From contig NZ_JACHJK010000013.1 of NCBI RefSeq assembly GCF_014203595.1, forward strand, positions 1-64,000: 64,000 nucleotides of DNA. The letters are read 5' to 3'. This document shows positions 62,258 to 64,000 of this stretch, one piece after another. How positions within the stretch are numbered: position 1 is the stretch's first letter; each line of letters opens with the position of its first letter. Position numbers and translations under genes: made by a program. Under the pieces are notes generated by a model. The model saw nothing but the letters and a program-made list of their open reading frames with translations. It ran no database searches and was not told the origin of the DNA. This DNA comes from Streptomyces echinatus (lineage in GTDB: Bacteria > Actinomycetota > Actinomycetes > Streptomycetales > Streptomycetaceae).

Positions 62258-63442
62258 CTACCAGCGCACCGGCAGGCTCCGCACGCCTCTCATCAGCATG
62301 CCCGGCAGCCACTCCCCCGGCTCGCCGTCCAGGGCGAGGCCGGGGGCACGCTCCAGGAGGGTGCCGAGCGCGATGCCGCCCTCCAGCCGGGCCAGGGGTG
62401 CGCCCAGGCAGTAGTGGATGCCGTGGCCGAAGGCGAGGTGACCGCGGGTGTCGCGGCGGATGTCGAAGCGGTCCGGGTCGGTGTACCGGGCGCCGTCGCG
62501 CTGGGCGGCGGTGAGGCCGATCAGCACATGGCCGCCCTGCCCGATCTCGGCGCCCGCGATCTCCAGCGGCTCGGCGGCGTACCGGAAGGTGGCGTTCTCC
62601 ACGGGGCCCTCCCAGCGCAGCGTCTCCTCCACCGCTGCGTCGAGGAGGGTCATGTCGGCGCGCAGGGCCGCCAGTTGCGCGGGGTGGGTGAGCAGGGCGA
62701 GCACGGCGTTGCCGATGAGGTTGACCGTGGTCTCGTGGCCCGCGATGAGCAGCAGGAAGGCCATGCCCCGCAGTTCGCGCGCGGAGAGCCGGTCGCCGTC
62801 CTCGGAGGTGGTGCGGATCAGGTCGCTGAGCAGATCGTCCGTGGGACCGGCGCGGCGCTTGTCCTCGATCAGCTCGGTGAGGTACTCGGCGAGGCGGACG
62901 ATCGCGGCGTGCTCGGCGTCGGCGTCGGTCGGCGCGACCACCTCGGTGGAGATCTTCCGGAACTCCGTGCGGTCCATCTCGGGCACGCCGAGCAGCTCGC
63001 AGATGACCGTGAGCGGCAGCGGGTAGGCGAGGGAGCCGATGAGGTCGGCGCGGCCGTGCGGGAGCATCTCGTCGAGCAGGCCGTCGGTGATCTGCTGGAT
63101 CCGCGGGCGCAGCCGCTCGACCCGGCGCGCGGTGAAGGCCCGCGTGACGAGGCCGCGCAGACGCGTGTGCTGTGGTGGGTCGGCGACCAGCAGGTACTTG
63201 CCGAGCAGCTGCTCGTCCAGCGGGGGGTCGCCGATCTTGGCGATGTCCTTGGCCAGCCGCTGGTCGGCGAGGGCGGCGCGGGCCTCCTCATACCCCACGA
63301 TCAGCCAGGTCTCCCAGTCTCCGCCCGGCATGGCGAGCCGGACCCGGTGGACGGGGCCCTGTTCGCGCAGGCGCGCGTACACCGGATGCGGGTCCCGGCG
63401 CAGTGCGTCGGCCGATTCCGTCAGGTCGATCACTCGTTCCAT
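62258..63442 (-). CDS. Cytochrome P450 (CYP107-like)
   Basis: A 394-residue soluble P450. Its I-helix motif is LLIAGHETTVNLIGN, the K-helix is EETLRWEGP, and the heme-binding segment is HLAFGHGIHYCLGAPLARLE (Cys ligand). It needs ferredoxin partners, which are not seen beside it. It is monocistronic and convergent with the dehydrogenase. It is over 12 kb from the LysW cluster, so a role there is uncertain. The ATG at 63442 has a GGGGAGGACATGG context. Confidence 0.9.
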   Translation of the reverse strand: MERVIDLTESADALRRDPHPVYARLREQGPVHRVRLAMPGGDWETWLIVGYEEARAALADQRLAKDIAKIGDPPLDEQLLGKYLLVADPPQHTRLRGLVTRAFTARRVERLRPRIQQITDGLLDEMLPHGRADLIGSLAYPLPLTVICELLGVPEMDRTEFRKISTEVVAPTDADAEHAAIVRLAEYLTELIEDKRRAGPTDDLLSDLIRTTSEDGDRLSARELRGMAFLLLIAGHETTVNLIGNAVLALLTHPAQLAALRADMTLLDAAVEETLRWEGPVENATFRYAAEPLEIAGAEIGQGGHVLIGLTAAQRDGARYTDPDRFDIRRDTRGHLAFGHGIHYCLGAPLARLEGGIALGTLLERAPGLALDGEPGEWLPGMLMRGVRSLPVRW

Positions 63443-63512
63443 GTCCTCCCCTTGGGACTGCCCCGAGGCCGCGGCCGTCGGCCGTCACCCCTCCAACGCG
63501 CGGGGCGTCCGG

Positions 63513-64000
63513 CTAGTGCCCGTCGCCGCCGTCCTCCAACAGCCCCGCGTCGTAGGCGAGCAGGGCGATCTGGACCCGGTTGTCGAGGCCGAGCTTGGCG
63601 AGGATGCGCGAGACGTGGGCCTTGACGGTGGCCACGCTGATGAAGAGCGCGGCGGCGATCCCGGCGTTGGCGAGACCGCGGCCGACGGCGACGGCGACCT
63701 CGCGTTCACGGTCGTTGAGGACGGCGAGCCGTTCGCGCGCGCGGGTCTGCCGGTCGTCGGCGGCGGTACCGGCCGCGTGCCGCATCAACTGGCGGGTGAC
63801 GGCGGGCGACAGGACCGGGTCGCCGGCCGCGACCCGGCGCACGGCGTCGACGATCTCCGCGGGCGGGGTGTCCTTCAGTACGAAGCCGGCGGCGCCGGCG
63901 CGCAGGGCGTGCAGCACCTGTTCGTCGGCGTGGAAGGTGGTGAGCACCACGACCTGCGGGGCGTCCGGCCGGGCGCGCAGCCGCCGGGTCGCGGTGATCC
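63513..64000 (-). CDS. NarL/LuxR-family response regulator (partial, 5' end beyond window)
   Basis: The frame is open to the window edge and ends at 63513, so the N-terminus is missing. The visible part has the receiver C-terminal half (VVVLTTFHADEQVLHALRAGAAGFVLKDTPPAEIVDAVRRVAAGD) and the LuxR HTH LNDREREVAVAVGRGLANAGIAAALFISVATVKAHVSRILAKLGLDNRVQIALLAYDAGLL. A sensor kinase is presumably encoded beyond 64000. Its targets are unknown. Confidence 0.85.
   Translation of the reverse strand, partial: ITATRRLRARPDAPQVVVLTTFHADEQVLHALRAGAAGFVLKDTPPAEIVDAVRRVAAGDPVLSPAVTRQLMRHAAGTAADDRQTRARERLAVLNDREREVAVAVGRGLANAGIAAALFISVATVKAHVSRILAKLGLDNRVQIALLAYDAGLLEDGGDGH

Noticed and set aside
62258..63442. 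P450 as part of the LysW cluster
   Set aside because: It is more than 12 kb away, beyond housekeeping-type and sugar-uptake genes, with its own promoter.

Overview
The window is high-GC actinobacterial DNA and almost certainly Streptomyces. The evidence is third-position GC-rich codon use, GTG/TTG starts, ATGA/GTGA-coupled operons, a gamma-butyrolactone receptor/synthase pair, a SARP-type regulator and Streptomyces-type neighbourhoods (DEAD helicase plus cold-shock protein, SWIM plus SNF2). All calls come from reading the sequence; no database search was run.

Left arm (1 to about 16.5 kb): an accessory, rearranged zone. It holds broken genes (Sua5/YciO, SpoIIE-type phosphatase tail, serine recombinase, IS30 transposase, LuxR/SARP-like ATPase, YbaK-like fragment) mixed with intact ones. 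The intact genes are two paralogous MerR-like regulators with duplicated leader regions, a cation transporter, a hemolysin III/TrhA protein, a CBS protein, a DEAD helicase, a cold-shock protein, a DUF5302-like protein, a TfoX-N protein, a LysR regulator and an EamA exporter. 16.5-20.1 kb carries two membrane proteins and a PfkB kinase.

Biosynthetic region (about 20.2-49.9 kb): a gamma-butyrolactone module (ScbR-like receptor, SDR, HAD-like protein, AfsA/ScbA-like synthase) borders a gene cluster built around an amino-group carrier protein (AmCP, LysW). The minus operon at 38.25-30.70 kb encodes a DRE-TIM condensing-type enzyme, LysW, LysX, LysY, LysZ, a stand-alone glutamine amidotransferase-like protein, a Glu/Leu/Val-type dehydrogenase and an AMP-forming acyl ligase. 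The plus operon at 26.58-30.36 kb encodes a second LysW, a PLP aminotransferase, an MFS exporter and a fumarylacetoacetase-fold protein. A maleate isomerase-like enzyme and SDRs flank it. To the right are an SDR/MerR pair, a 1150-residue SARP regulator facing a second, paralogous MFS exporter, a degenerate IS701-type transposase translationally coupled to a response regulator without its phospho-Asp, and two coupled luciferase-like flavin monooxygenases.

Working model (inference): the DRE-TIM enzyme and dehydrogenase make or prime an amino acid. LysX loads an amino acid on LysW, and LysZ and LysY turn the side-chain carboxylate into a semialdehyde. The aminotransferase or another enzyme then acts on it, and the ligase and flavin enzymes tailor the product. 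Both LysW copies end in RDWGQ instead of the canonical EDWGE, so the attachment residue itself is unusual. Both LysW operons are preceded by the same roughly 10-bp-periodic TTGACATTCC-type repeats, which suggests co-regulation. The product is not predictable from sequence alone, and I know of no described cluster that I can match with confidence.

Right arm (50-64 kb): more ordinary chromosome. It has a SWIM/SNF2 pair, a ROK kinase and a small membrane protein. A sugar or inositol ABC transporter (ATPase, permease, lipoprotein) lies near a GntR regulator and a divergent Gfo/Idh/MocA dehydrogenase, with one palindromic operator repeated at both promoters. A cytochrome P450 and the C-terminal part of a LuxR-type response regulator close the window.
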